Part shown: piece after piece, positions 23,158 to 30,735 of the stretch
Layout: each line of letters begins with the position of its first letter
Numbering within the stretch: the first letter of the stretch is position 1
NCBI RefSeq assembly: GCF_017696315.1
Contig: NZ_JAAORJ010000004.1
Coordinates: 320,519-384,518, forward strand
Origin: Prochlorococcus marinus XMU1412
GTDB lineage: Bacteria; Cyanobacteriota; Cyanobacteriia; PCC-6307; Cyanobiaceae
DNA length: 64,000 nt
Direction: 5' to 3'
The notes under the pieces: model-generated
Database searches by the model: none
What the model was told of the DNA's origin: nothing
The model's input: only the letters and a program-made list of their open reading frames with translations
Made by a program: the position numbers and the translations under genes

Positions 23158-23472
23158 TTAGCTCCTCCTCACCCAATCAGGAGATCCACTAAACCAATCA
23201 GCAAGATCATCATTTTTGGGATCAAAATGATTTTCAGTTTCTAAACCATCAAGGCCAAGATTCTGTATGAGTCCATTTATTCCATCTGATTTTTGCTTGC
23301 CATATCTCCTCAAGCTATTAGCTTTCTTTAGCCATGTCCATATACTTGAATTATGTTTTGCAAACTTTTCTACATAAATTCTTTCTTCCAATGCGACAGG
23401 TTCATCTAATGAAATCCTCTTGACAATATCCTTAATTTTTAAACGAGTCTGGTTGGTTAGAAACATATTCAT
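23158..23472 (-). CDS. hypothetical protein, 104 aa
   Basis: A soluble, mainly helical protein with W-rich segments (IWTWLKKANSLRRYG) and an acidic-aromatic C-terminus (DDLADWFSGSPDWVRRS). Looks like a conserved domain, but I cannot name it. The start ATG at 23472 is followed by NMF; a second ATG two codons later is equally possible. Confidence 0.7.
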   Translation of the reverse strand: MNMFLTNQTRLKIKDIVKRISLDEPVALEERIYVEKFAKHNSSIWTWLKKANSLRRYGKQKSDGINGLIQNLGLDGLETENHFDPKNDDLADWFSGSPDWVRRS

Positions 23473-23716
23473 AAAAGAAGTTAATGTTTTATAAAAGTTT
23501 TTTTTATGAATGTCTTGTCAATCTTTATTTCAAGAAAAAGTATTTTTTAGAGGCTTTTCAAGGACAAATATATGTATTTAGCAACAGGTACATTTATTTG
23601 GTAAAAAAGACTACTTAATTTGATTTATATAACTTATACATAAACAACTCCTGTATAAGTTTCTCTACTTAATTTAAGATTTAATTTATAAAATTGAATA
23701 AGGAAATTTTACATTT

Positions 23717-23758
23717 ACAATCAATCTAAACTAAGAGGAACATAACCCTCTTTTTTTT
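23717..23758 (+). repeat. TCTAAACT-hairpin leader element, copy C
   Basis: CAATCTAAACT is followed by AAGAGG (23733 to 23738), an 8-base loop, CCTCTT (23747 to 23752) and a run of eight T. It lies 30 bases before the dienelactone hydrolase ATG, and the gene upstream is on the minus strand. The rest of 23473 to 23788 is AT-rich and empty. Confidence 0.55.
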
Positions 23759-23788
23759 CTGACAAAAAAATTTTTTATTTAATCACTA

Positions 23789-24505
23789 ATGAAAGGTCAA
23801 TGGACAAAAGTTTATAGTGGTGATTTACCTCTTAGATCTTGGTGGGTAGATTCAGGTAGTGACTGTAAATATATATCTATAGTTTTACCAGAGGTGTTTG
23901 GGATAAATCACTGGATAAGAAGTTTTTCTGAAAAATTAGCCTCACAAAACGTACCTGTATTAGCATTACCTCTTTACGGAAGAACAGCTCCAAAATTAGA
24001 TTTGGGATATAGCGAAAAAGAATTGAAATTAGGAAGGCACAATAAAAATTTAACCACTTTAAAAAATATTATTGAAGACGTTTCTGCAGCCATAAATTGG
24101 GTTCAAGAAAAATATCCAAAAAAGAAAATCTCAATTATTGGATTTTGTTTTGGGGGTCATGCAGCACTTATAGCTTCTTCTTTAAAAGGAATAGAAAGTA
24201 CATTTTGTTTTTATGGAGCTGGGGTCACAGTACCAAGAACCGATACTAATTTTGCTCCTATAGACTTGCTTGAAAAAGTTTCTGGAAAATTAAATTTCAT
24301 TTGTGGTTCTTCAGATGATTTAATTCCCTTACAAGATAGGTTAGAAATTAAAAAAAGATTTAAAAAACTAGATCCTTTAGAAGAGAGATTTATTTATGTC
24401 GAAGTTAAAGGTGCTGAACATGGTTTTATGTGCGAGGAAAGAGAATCCTTCCATAAGGATGCATCATTAATTGGTTGGAATTTATTGATGAAAGAATTTA
24501 ATTAA
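23789..24505 (+). CDS. dienelactone hydrolase family protein
   Basis: A 238-residue alpha/beta hydrolase with the DLH nucleophile elbow GFCFGGHAA (Cys about residue 120), an early acidic PEVFG motif, the Asp loop CGSSDDLIPL and the His motif AEHGF. The catalytic triad Cys-Asp-His is complete. Family members hydrolyse lactones or esters; the natural substrate in a marine phototroph is unknown. Leader element copy C lies upstream. Confidence 0.88.
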   Translation: MKGQWTKVYSGDLPLRSWWVDSGSDCKYISIVLPEVFGINHWIRSFSEKLASQNVPVLALPLYGRTAPKLDLGYSEKELKLGRHNKNLTTLKNIIEDVSAAINWVQEKYPKKKISIIGFCFGGHAALIASSLKGIESTFCFYGAGVTVPRTDTNFAPIDLLEKVSGKLNFICGSSDDLIPLQDRLEIKKRFKKLDPLEERFIYVEVKGAEHGFMCEERESFHKDASLIGWNLLMKEFN

Positions 24506-24688
24506 TAAAATTCATGAGAATGATTTTGATCAGTATCTGTACTAAATTATTTTCAAAAATTTAATACCTTTATGAAAAACTTTAAAAAAGGTTTTAGATT
24601 AAATTACTTGAAAAGTTAAATCAAGTGCTGTCAAAAATGAAAAAAATAAATACTATAAGTCTAAATAATTTTCTAGAAATTCAAATTC

Positions 24689-25117
24689 ATGATGAAAAAT
24701 TTATTAATAGCATTTGTTTTTGCATTAATGCTTATCAACCCTAATATTTCTATAGCTGCAGAATCTCCCGTTGATGTACAAGAGGTCTTTGTAGGTTCTG
24801 AGACTATGGATGGAGATGCTCTTAAATACCCAAAAGGAAAAGCAGAAATAAGATTACAAAGAGTAGAGTTGGCTGAAGGAGGGATAGTTCCGCTCCACTC
24901 TCATCCAATTCCATTATTAGGAAATGTTGAGCAAGGTACGATAGTTGTCAAAAGACAAGGGATGGAAGATCTTACCTATACAGCAGGTGATACTTTTATA
25001 GTTGGTCCAAAGACACCAAAACATACAATGGGTAATGCAAAAACTGATAATGCAATAGTTTGGTTCGCAGCAATAGGAGCAAAAGATGTTCCAATTTTAA
25101 TCCCCGCTGAAGGATAA
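24689..25117 (+). CDS. exported cupin protein, 142 aa
   Basis: A signal peptide (MMKNLLIAFVFALMLINPNISIAA) is followed by a cupin barrel: PLHSHPIPLLGNVEQG, then YTAGDTFIVGPKTPKHTMGN. The HxH, E and later H residues of the metal site are present. It should work in the periplasm. A strong terminator at 25162 ends the gene. Substrate unknown. Confidence 0.85.
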   Translation: MMKNLLIAFVFALMLINPNISIAAESPVDVQEVFVGSETMDGDALKYPKGKAEIRLQRVELAEGGIVPLHSHPIPLLGNVEQGTIVVKRQGMEDLTYTAGDTFIVGPKTPKHTMGNAKTDNAIVWFAAIGAKDVPILIPAEG

Positions 25118-25161
25118 ATTTTAACCTTGAATCAATTATTTTTGATTGTCAGTCAAACTAC

Positions 25162-25187
25162 AAAAAGGAGCAATTAGCTCCTTTTTT
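25162..25187. terminator. bidirectional hairpin terminator
   Basis: AAAAAGGAGC and GCTCCTTTTT enclose a 5-base loop. The A- and T-runs let it work for both the cupin gene and the convergent DsrE gene, whose stop codon lies within the T-run. Confidence 0.85.
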
Positions 25188-25563
25188 AATAGCAAAGTAC
25201 GCTATCCGCTTTAATTGATTCTTCAACTAGAACATCAGGCATAACAAACTCTGCAGTATATCCATCTAGAAGCTTCTCATCATAACCCCTAGATTTAGCA
25301 GACATTCCTGAGACATATATGGTAATTTTTGAATTCTTTAAATTTTGAAGATGTTCGTATAAATCTCCAGTACCTTGACCAACTATTTCACCAGCTTTTT
25401 TGCAATTTAATATTTGTACCCCGTCTCCTGCAAGAAAAAGAGTTACTTTATGATCGTTTTTTTCTGCAGTGAGGGCAACCAATAAACCTAAAGTTACTTT
25501 ATTTTTGTATTCTAAACCGCTGTAAATATGTACTAAAACGGTATTATCAGTAATGATAGACAT
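25186..25563 (-). CDS. DsrE family protein
   Basis: A 125-residue DsrE/DsrF-like protein. The Rossmann-like core starts VLVHIYSGLEYKNKV, followed by the VTLFLAGDGVQIL strand-loop. DsrE-like proteins often move sulfur through a conserved cysteine; here cysteines are near residue 54 (LNCKK) and at the penultimate position, so sulfur transfer is possible but not shown. Preceded by an AGGGAGGATT ribosome site on its strand. Confidence 0.78.
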   Translation of the reverse strand: MSIITDNTVLVHIYSGLEYKNKVTLGLLVALTAEKNDHKVTLFLAGDGVQILNCKKAGEIVGQGTGDLYEHLQNLKNSKITIYVSGMSAKSRGYDEKLLDGYTAEFVMPDVLVEESIKADSVLCY

Positions 25564-25725
25564 TTAATCCTCCCTAAAATTTGTTTTTATATCTTAAATA
25601 AAATCTATTTTCATTAGCTGTTTTTTTATGAAACGCTTACTACTTGCATAGCAAAAAGCTAGTAATTGATTGTGGATCTACATTAAACAATAGACAATCC
25701 TCTTTTTTTTAACTTTTTCTTACCG

Positions 25726-25944
25726 TTATTCTGCTTCTTCTTTAACTTCACTGTCGTTTAACTCTTCCACTTTTAGTTCCTCTTTCTTAACTTCAACTAC
25801 TTTTACCTTTGGCTCTTCCGCTTTAACTTCAACTACTTTTGCTGCTATAGATTCAAACTTACCTTTAACAAAATTTACTATGAAGATTAAGATTGGAACA
25901 TGAGCTAGACCACCCATTATCACTTTAGTTTCTGTAAAATACAT
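25726..25944 (-). CDS. membrane-anchored acidic protein, 72 aa
   Basis: A membrane span at about residues 10 to 28 is followed by a tail of alternating V, E and K residues (VVEVKAEEPKVKVVEVKKEE), a low-complexity repeat of the VEVK type. The tail probably extends into the cytoplasm. No family recognised. Confidence 0.65.
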   Translation of the reverse strand: MYFTETKVIMGGLAHVPILIFIVNFVKGKFESIAAKVVEVKAEEPKVKVVEVKKEELKVEELNDSEVKEEAE

Positions 25945-26031
25945 TTGTAAGTTAATGAGAACTGAAACATTTAAGCATAAATTTAATTTGATAATTACTT
26001 ATATTAAGTAGATATTAGGAGAAATAATCAA

Positions 26032-26050
26032 TTGACAGGCGATCTAGAAT
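26032..26050 (+). promoter_or_regulatory. TTGACA-CGATCTA box without hairpin
   Basis: TTGACAGGCGATCTAGAAT agrees with the first part of leader elements B and D (TTGACA-two bases-CGATCTA-A) but has no GGG/CCC stem after it. It lies 26 bases before the ATG of 26076. Possibly the shared promoter part of the element. Confidence 0.4.
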
Positions 26051-26075
26051 AATCTGCAGTTAGAACCTTTTTGAT

Positions 26076-26234
26076 ATGAAACTTGAGTCGATTTCAGTTG
26101 CCGGAAAAGATGCAAATCAATCAGGAGTTGGTAAAAAATTTTTAATAATATCAATTTCTATCACAGTATTATTAAATCTTTCAATCGCAATTTGGTTTTT
26201 CATGAATGATATGGGTAGATTTTTAATTAAATGA
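26076..26234 (+). CDS. small membrane protein, 52 aa
   Basis: A polar head (MKLESISVAGKDANQSG) precedes one membrane span (about residues 22 to 43). Its stop overlaps the next ATG as ATGA. First gene of a three-gene cluster. Confidence 0.6.
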   Translation: MKLESISVAGKDANQSGVGKKFLIISISITVLLNLSIAIWFFMNDMGRFLIK

Positions 26235-26314
26235 AAAAAATACTATTGCCAGTAATAGTAACCACGGGGATTATTTATGGCTGTGGATTATTTTGGTTAT
26301 TTTGGCATTACTAA
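26231..26314 (+). CDS. membrane mini-protein, 27 aa
   Basis: MKKILLPVIVTTGIIYGCGL and a tail FWLFWHY: a single span with a possible lipobox-like YGCG. Coupled to the preceding gene by an ATGA overlap and 13 bases from the next. Very short. Confidence 0.5.
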   Translation: MKKILLPVIVTTGIIYGCGLFWLFWHY

Positions 26315-26327
26315 AGGAATAAATTGA

Positions 26328-26510
26328 ATGACTAATAAATGGAATGATAAATCTTGGCAAAAAGATTTCTTGAACATGAAGTCACATTCACCTGCTGATG
26401 CAAAGCTATTAATGGGAGGTGTAAAAGGATTGAAAGATGCTTGGCGTCTAGGTGTTCTGCATGTTGAATACGAAAAACTAAAGAAGATACAAGATCAACA
26501 GCAACAATAA
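26328..26510 (+). CDS. hypothetical protein, 60 aa
   Basis: A soluble helical protein (MTNKWNDKSWQKDFLNMKSH, then GVKGLKDAWRLGVLHVEYEK) ending in QQQQ. Follows the two membrane mini-genes by 13 bases, so probably one operon. It is the last gene before the first EVE-fragment copy. No family recognised. Confidence 0.65.
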   Translation: MTNKWNDKSWQKDFLNMKSHSPADAKLLMGGVKGLKDAWRLGVLHVEYEKLKKIQDQQQQ

Positions 26511-26540
26511 GCTCTCTAAAAAGAGGTAAAGAATTAATTA

Positions 26541-26762
26541 CCCCATACCACCCATCACTTTCCTAAATAGATAATTTGATGGATAATTAACCTAGAATTG
26601 AACGTTTTTAATATTCTGTTCACACACCGTTCACACATTGCAGTTTTCTTCTAAATTATTGATATGACTGACATTAATTACTGGCTAATGAAAAGTGAGC
26701 CAGTATTCATAGCAATGGATTTCAAAAACCCCTAAAAAAATGTTCACGATATGTTCACGATT
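26541..26762 (+). repeat. displaced EVE-gene 5' end, copy 1
   Basis: From CCCCATACCACCCATCACTT to AGTGAGCC (26541 to 26701) the sequence matches the promoter and first 13 codons of the intact EVE gene (31760 to 31918), including CCTAAATAGA, GGATAAT and the start region TGGCTAATGAA. Similarity stops after the codons for KSEP. Tandem 11-mers flank it at 26618 to 26639 (upstream) and 26741 to 26762 (downstream). Confidence 0.8.
26664..26735 (+). pseudogene. truncated EVE-domain gene start
   Basis: Reads MTDINYWLMKSEP like the intact protein (MTEINYWLMKSEP), then an unrelated 10 codons and a stop. It keeps a promoter and ribosome context, so a short peptide may still be made. Best read as a displaced 5' fragment left by an insertion. 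Confidence 0.75.
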
Positions 26763-26782
26763 TTTAAGTTTAAAAAAGCATT

Positions 26783-26810
26783 AAAAAAGCAGCTTTAGAG
26801 CTGCTTTTTT
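26783..26810. terminator. bidirectional hairpin terminator of the porin gene
   Basis: AAAAAAGCAGCT and AGCTGCTTTTTT form a perfect 12-bp stem with a TTAG loop, 22 bases downstream of the porin stop on the minus strand. It also stops any transcript from the displaced EVE promoter. Confidence 0.88.
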
Positions 26811-26832
26811 TATTTATTAATTTACTAATGAA

Positions 26833-28125
26833 TTAAAACTTAAAAATGGTTTCAAAGGCATAAACTGTTTCATCATACAAAAGCCAATCATCGCCAGTTC
26901 CACCGTTTTTGATCGTTGTTCCATTACCATCATTTAAGTTTGAATCAACATAATAGATTCCTCCCTTTACACTTACTGCATCATTGACATCATGAGTGTA
27001 ATAAAATTCGAAAGTATCACCTAAATTGTCTACAGTTCCATTGGTATTTAGAAAATTTATATTTTTCCAACCACCACTTATTTTATTATTTTCATTAAAT
27101 TCATAATCCATAGATAATGTGAAATAACTGAATTGATCAGCTGGTACTCCTATATCTGCGTCAATAACTTCTATTCCTATATTTGTAGTAAGTTTGTCTT
27201 TAAGTGTCCAATATCCTCCAACTGTCCAAGTGCTTAATTGCAGAGTAGATACTCCATAATAATCCATATAATATTGTGCAGTTTTATCATTAAGATCCCA
27301 AATCTCATCATATTTTGTATATATAATTCCACCTCCAAAATTCTCTGCATCATAACCTGCCATTAATGTTCCCATATCAGCACTCTCTTTAGTCAAAATT
27401 CCAGTATTAGTACCAGTAACTGATAATAAATTTGCACCTATATTAAATCCATTATCATAGACTCTAGCTATAGAAATACCTGTGCCTTTAATTCCTGGCA
27501 AGGTCCAAATATTATTTCCAGCTGCGTTACCTGAGAAATAAAAAGAATCAGAATATTTAGTTGTTGTTGTTGCTACTAGATCATCTTGCGCTAGTAATGG
27601 ACCAACAGCAACATCCCATTCTAAGAATGGGAAAGAGTAATACATCGAAGAAACTGACAATTGATCTGTATTAGCAACAACATTAGTACTATCTAGTAAT
27701 AGTAATCCCGATGAATTACCAGCCTCAATTCCGATAAATAAATTATCTTCTCCGTTAAAGCTCGTATTTAAATCAAGATTATATGAATAGTGAGCATTAA
27801 CTGCTTCTGAAGTCTCAGTATAAACAGGATCATGATTCTGAAGTCCCCCAATTACAAATGAAACAGATCCATTCAAATTTGTTGTTTGAGAGAAAGAACC
27901 GGCTTCAAATTCATTAATTGGTGTTTTTATACTTTTAATAATATTTTTTGTTGTTGCAAATTCTTCATTAGCAAAAGTCTTGGTATTTAATTGTTTTTTA
28001 GAAGATGACTCGTTTCGAGCATAATTGTTCATCTCATCAAGATTTATCACAGATGCAGCAGCCGTAATTGGTGTTAAAAGACCTAATAAAGCTTGGGTAG
28101 ATAGTAAAACATTAAAAAGTTTCAT
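26833..28125 (-). CDS. cyanobacterial outer-membrane porin
   Basis: The ATG at 28125 gives a clean signal peptide (MKLFNVLLSTQALLGLLTPI); an ATG at 28152 would add nine residues before it. The mature protein of about 400 residues alternates polar and aromatic residues typical of a beta-barrel, ends in phenylalanine (AFETIFKF) and has the N-terminal INEFEAGSFSQTTNLNG element of cyanobacterial Som/iron-uptake-type porins (OprB-like). The usual SLH domain is reduced to a short stretch. It is enclosed by EVE-fragment copies 1 and 2. Confidence 0.85.
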   Translation of the reverse strand: MKLFNVLLSTQALLGLLTPITAAASVINLDEMNNYARNESSSKKQLNTKTFANEEFATTKNIIKSIKTPINEFEAGSFSQTTNLNGSVSFVIGGLQNHDPVYTETSEAVNAHYSYNLDLNTSFNGEDNLFIGIEAGNSSGLLLLDSTNVVANTDQLSVSSMYYSFPFLEWDVAVGPLLAQDDLVATTTTKYSDSFYFSGNAAGNNIWTLPGIKGTGISIARVYDNGFNIGANLLSVTGTNTGILTKESADMGTLMAGYDAENFGGGIIYTKYDEIWDLNDKTAQYYMDYYGVSTLQLSTWTVGGYWTLKDKLTTNIGIEVIDADIGVPADQFSYFTLSMDYEFNENNKISGGWKNINFLNTNGTVDNLGDTFEFYYTHDVNDAVSVKGGIYYVDSNLNDGNGTTIKNGGTGDDWLLYDETVYAFETIFKF

Positions 28126-28230
28126 GAATTTCCTTACACGAAATTTTCTCACTCAAAATACCACATACAAACCAAGCCTCATATTTTAAGTTGAATCGAA
28201 CATATTTAAACTTATCTGTCTAGAAAACTC

Positions 28231-28439
28231 ATGACCTATCACTTTCATAAATAGGAACTTTGATGGATAATAAATTTATACCCAAAAAAGTTTGGATAAC
28301 ACGTCATCCAAGCCTTAAAAATCGCCGAGATCCCTTTATATGACTGAAGAAAAGTTTTGGCTAATGAACCATGTACCAGCTTGATATAACTAGGTTTTTT
28401 GAAATTTATAAAATTTTATTCTAGCAAAATTCTAGCAAC
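28231..28439 (+). repeat. displaced EVE-gene 5' end, copy 2 (older)
   Basis: ATCACTTTC-TAAATAG, TTTGATGGATAAT and the start region with TTTTGGCTAATGAA correspond to copies 1 and 3, but with more differences and no upstream 11-mer pair. Downstream, at 28418 to 28439, lies a tandem 11-mer (ATTCTAGCAAA/ATTCTAGCAAC) at the same distance from the ATG as in copy 1. Confidence 0.65.
28340..28384 (+). pseudogene. short EVE-domain gene start remnant
   Basis: Reads MTEEKFWLMNHVPA and stops; the first nine codons correspond to MTEINYWLM of the intact gene. More diverged than copy 1, so probably an earlier event. Confidence 0.55.
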
Positions 28440-28490
28440 ACTAATAAATATAAAGCATCCATTGAGGTAAAGATTTAGGATAATTTGTGA

Positions 28491-28534
28491 TTGACATTCG
28501 ATCTAAACTTAGAGGGATAAAACCCTCTTTTTTT
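28491..28534 (+). repeat. TCTAAACT-hairpin leader element, copy D
   Basis: TTGACA-TTC-GATCTAAACTT is followed by AGAGGG (28511 to 28516), a 6-base loop, CCCTCT (28523 to 28528) and T6, ending 1 base before the ATG of 28536. It is nearly identical to copy B. It could also terminate transcripts from the displaced EVE promoter at 28231. Confidence 0.6.
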
Positions 28535-28535
28535 G

Positions 28536-28709
28536 ATGAGAAACAAATTTAAAAGATCAGCTTTTTTTGATATGTCTGATGACCTTTTCTATCGAATATC
28601 ATTAATAGGATTTTTAGTTGTTTTTAGCTCAATGGTATTTTTCCTAACGAAATATAGAGAAAAAAAAGTTAATAATATAAGCCAGATTTCCATAACTGAA
28701 CAAATTTAA
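28536..28709 (+). CDS. small membrane protein, 57 aa
   Basis: A basic head (MRNKFKRSAFFDMSDDLFYR) precedes one membrane span (about residues 22 to 38) and a charged tail. The DLFYRISLIG segment is a plausible membrane entry. Starts directly after leader element D; 14 bases before the next gene, so co-transcribed. Confidence 0.6.
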   Translation: MRNKFKRSAFFDMSDDLFYRISLIGFLVVFSSMVFFLTKYREKKVNNISQISITEQI

Positions 28710-28723
28710 TTTATAAAGCAGTA

Positions 28724-29080
28724 ATGCAAAGATTTATAATTTCACCGTTATTTGCTTTATCTAGGTTTTTTATAAATATTTACGGAATATTTTTAAAGTT
28801 TTTTCTTCAATTAAATGGTGGTTATTGGTCAAGAATTGGTTTAGCCGAAAATATTACAGAGGAAAGAATTAAAAAAAGAAGATTTTATATCCTGCCTTTT
28901 TATATTCTTCTAGCTTTATTGTTTGGATTACTATCTGCTCTATATTGGTATTTTGTTATTCTTCATGTGCCACTTTCAATAGAAAGATATTTAAGTCCAT
29001 TGAATAACAATATTGCTTTAATAATTGCTTTTGCTACTTTCTTTGGTTGGCTTTATATTCTTTGTAAAACAAACAAATAA
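28724..29080 (+). CDS. membrane protein, 118 aa
   Basis: Three membrane segments (about residues 8 to 28, 55 to 78 and 96 to 112) with a polar loop LNGGYWSRIGLAENITEERI between the first two. No family recognised. Probable operon with the preceding 57-residue gene. Followed by a long gene-free stretch with a structured-RNA candidate. Confidence 0.65.
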   Translation: MQRFIISPLFALSRFFINIYGIFLKFFLQLNGGYWSRIGLAENITEERIKKRRFYILPFYILLALLFGLLSALYWYFVILHVPLSIERYLSPLNNNIALIIAFATFFGWLYILCKTNK

Positions 29081-29097
29081 AATGCTTACTGAGAGAT

Positions 29098-29495
29098 GAT
29101 GTGGTCCGCGGATTAAAGATTTAATTAATCATGATTAAATCATTCTTAAGGATTCATGCAAAATATTTATGACCGATTAATTTGTATTTACGACAGTTCT
29201 GGTGATCGACTCGACCAAGGTTGACCAACTAGATCTTCACTAATCCATGGTCTGCAACACCAAGGTAAATTAACTTATCTAACCTTTACGGTAAGAAAGT
29301 TAAGTGATCAGAAATTAATCTTTCGGGATTAATTCTGAACTATCTTAAAAATAAAGTAGTTTGTAAAGCATGAAGAAGTGAGTAATCACTTTTACATTCA
29401 AAACTAATTTCTAAGAAAATTTTTAATCTGATTATTAAATAGATCTCCTTTCTGTCGTCACCATTTAAAAAAGACCTGTAAAAGGGTCTTTTTTT
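29098..29495 (+). ncRNA. candidate structured non-coding RNA with terminator
   Basis: No gene fits this stretch, which is more GC-rich than its flanks and folds into many stems: GATTTAAT/ATTAAATC, TCGAC/GTTGA, CC-A-TGGT/ACCA-A-GG, TTAACTT/AAGTTAA, a 12-bp stem TCAG-AA-TTAATC with a TTCG loop (29308 to 29337), AAGTGA/TCACTT with a GTAA loop (29376 to 29391), and a terminator AAAAGACC/GGTCTTTT with T-run (29469 to 29495). UUCG and GNRA loops are marks of structured RNA. I do not match it to tmRNA, RNase P, 6S or SRP RNA. Plus strand is favoured by the terminator, but the stem could serve both. Confidence 0.55.
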
Positions 29496-29546
29496 ATGTC
29501 TTAAATTTTATTTATTTACTGTTAATCCACAAATAATTAAATATTT

Positions 29547-29678
29547 TTATCTCGCTCTTTCGCGATCAGTTAATGCTTTTTCAAAAGTAAAAAAGAAAGT
29601 ACAAATGCTATTCAATGCAACCAACAAAAGAACTACTGATCTTCCATGTTGATTTAATTGAAGTGATCTTTGAATCAT
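29547..29678 (-). CDS. small membrane protein, 43 aa
   Basis: A polar head (MIQRSLQLNQHGRSV) precedes one membrane span (about residues 14 to 31) and a charged tail (EKALTDRERAR). It begins 4 bases after the 60-residue gene, forming a two-gene operon. Confidence 0.6.
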   Translation of the reverse strand: MIQRSLQLNQHGRSVVLLLVALNSICTFFFTFEKALTDRERAR

Positions 29679-29682
29679 ACTT

Positions 29683-29865
29683 TTAATAATCTTCATTGTA
29701 ATCGGATGGACTACCAGTTAAAGAACAAACAACTGATTCCTCTTTTTTCATTTCTTTTATTTCCATTATTGGTCTGCCCATTTTCTTAAGAACATCTATA
29801 TCTTCTTTAGTCTGACAGCGTGCAATTATATTTCCTTTTTGATCAAAGCAACTGTAGTAAGTCAT
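29683..29865 (-). CDS. hypothetical protein, 60 aa
   Basis: A soluble 60-residue protein with three cysteines (YYSCFDQ, ARCQTKED, VVCSLTG) and a compact alternation of strands and helices. First gene of a two-gene operon with 29547. No family recognised. Confidence 0.65.
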   Translation of the reverse strand: MTYYSCFDQKGNIIARCQTKEDIDVLKKMGRPIMEIKEMKKEESVVCSLTGSPSDYNEDY

Positions 29866-29989
29866 TTTATTAAATGCAATTTAACGTTCATGGTTGATTT
29901 CAGTTGCAGCAACGCAACCGACTCATGACAACCATATTTCTAATTTAGGTCAGCCATAGATTTAAATGGCTAAAAAAACATACCTTTTT

Positions 29990-30092
29990 CCGTACCTAAA
30001 TGTTCCTCAAACCGCACACATTAGATACGCAGTGTTTTAGTCAAATCAATTAGAACAAAGAGGTAGTTAAACGAATATACAAAGGAGAATTT
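29990..30092 (+). promoter_or_regulatory. shared leader, copy 2
   Basis: CCGTAC, TGTTCCTC, AACCGCACACAT, TCAAAT-AATTAGAACA-AG and GTAGT are in the same order and spacing as at 19652 to 19743. It ends in a good ribosome site (AAAGGAG) for 30093. See the comparison under findings. Confidence 0.6.
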
Positions 30093-30230
30093 ATGAGTGG
30101 AGATTTTGAGACTCTTGAAATTAATCAACCAAAAATTAAATATTTAAAACCAGAAGATAATACAAAATGGTTAGACAAATTAATTAATAATATTAAGGAC
30201 ATGAAGAGGAAGATATCAAAAGATTCTTAG
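30093..30230 (+). CDS. small NTxWLD protein, 45 aa
   Basis: A polar N-terminal half is followed by NTKWLDKLINNIKDMKRKI, the third copy of the NTxWLD core (others at 21744 and 22663, minus strand). Preceded by the shared leader. Function unknown. Confidence 0.7.
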   Translation: MSGDFETLEINQPKIKYLKPEDNTKWLDKLINNIKDMKRKISKDS

Positions 30231-30364
30231 AAATTCAAGAAAGAAACTTTTTTATTTGACCTTTAGTTTGAATGAAAAGAAATTCAAAAAAGAATTTAAA
30301 TTTTGTATTTAAGGTAACCGCTTTTTTGTGAGCATTATTCAGAATAAGAGTCCGACTATTTTTT

Positions 30365-30508
30365 ATGCAAAAAAATTTAGATGAAAATTCTTATGAAAAA
30401 AGAATTGAAAATATAGAAAAAGGAAAATCTTATTTAAAAAGTAATGGATTTTTCAAATCAAAATCTAATCTTTTCGAAGACATACAAAGATTTATCTATA
30501 AAAGGTAA
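30365..30508 (+). CDS. hypothetical small basic protein, 47 aa
   Basis: A soluble, lysine-rich 47-residue protein (MQKNLDENSYEKRIENIEKG, then FFKSKSNLFEDIQRFIYKR), mostly helical. No family recognised. Confidence 0.55.
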   Translation: MQKNLDENSYEKRIENIEKGKSYLKSNGFFKSKSNLFEDIQRFIYKR

Positions 30509-30626
30509 TTTAAAAAATATTTTTTACTTTTGATTAATTAAATCTCTCCATAAGCAAGCCATCACATAAAAGAAAGAAAGACTTGAAAAGGTAAAGAGAA
30601 AAAAAGAATGGGTCAATTTTCTATAA

Positions 30627-30731
30627 CTAAATTAGACCAAATAATCCTGCAGTAAAACCAACAGCCGAAAAGAATGTGAACTCAATCAAATCTCTTGGGG
30701 CAGAGTTCATAAATAAACCAATTTGAGTCAT
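30627..30731 (-). CDS. small membrane protein, 34 aa
   Basis: MTQIGLFMNSAPRDLIEFTF leads into a short span (FSAVGFTAGLFGLI). It starts 4 bases after the stop of the exported Cys protein (30736), so both are in one operon. The length suits a small subunit of a membrane complex. Confidence 0.55.
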   Translation of the reverse strand: MTQIGLFMNSAPRDLIEFTFFSAVGFTAGLFGLI

Positions 30732-30735
30732 GGTT

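Noticed and set aside
29098-29495. Identification of the structured stretch as tmRNA, RNase P or 6S RNA
   Set aside because: No GAGGAAAGTC, no tmRNA acceptor/tag features and no long 6S-like bulged rod were found; left unnamed.
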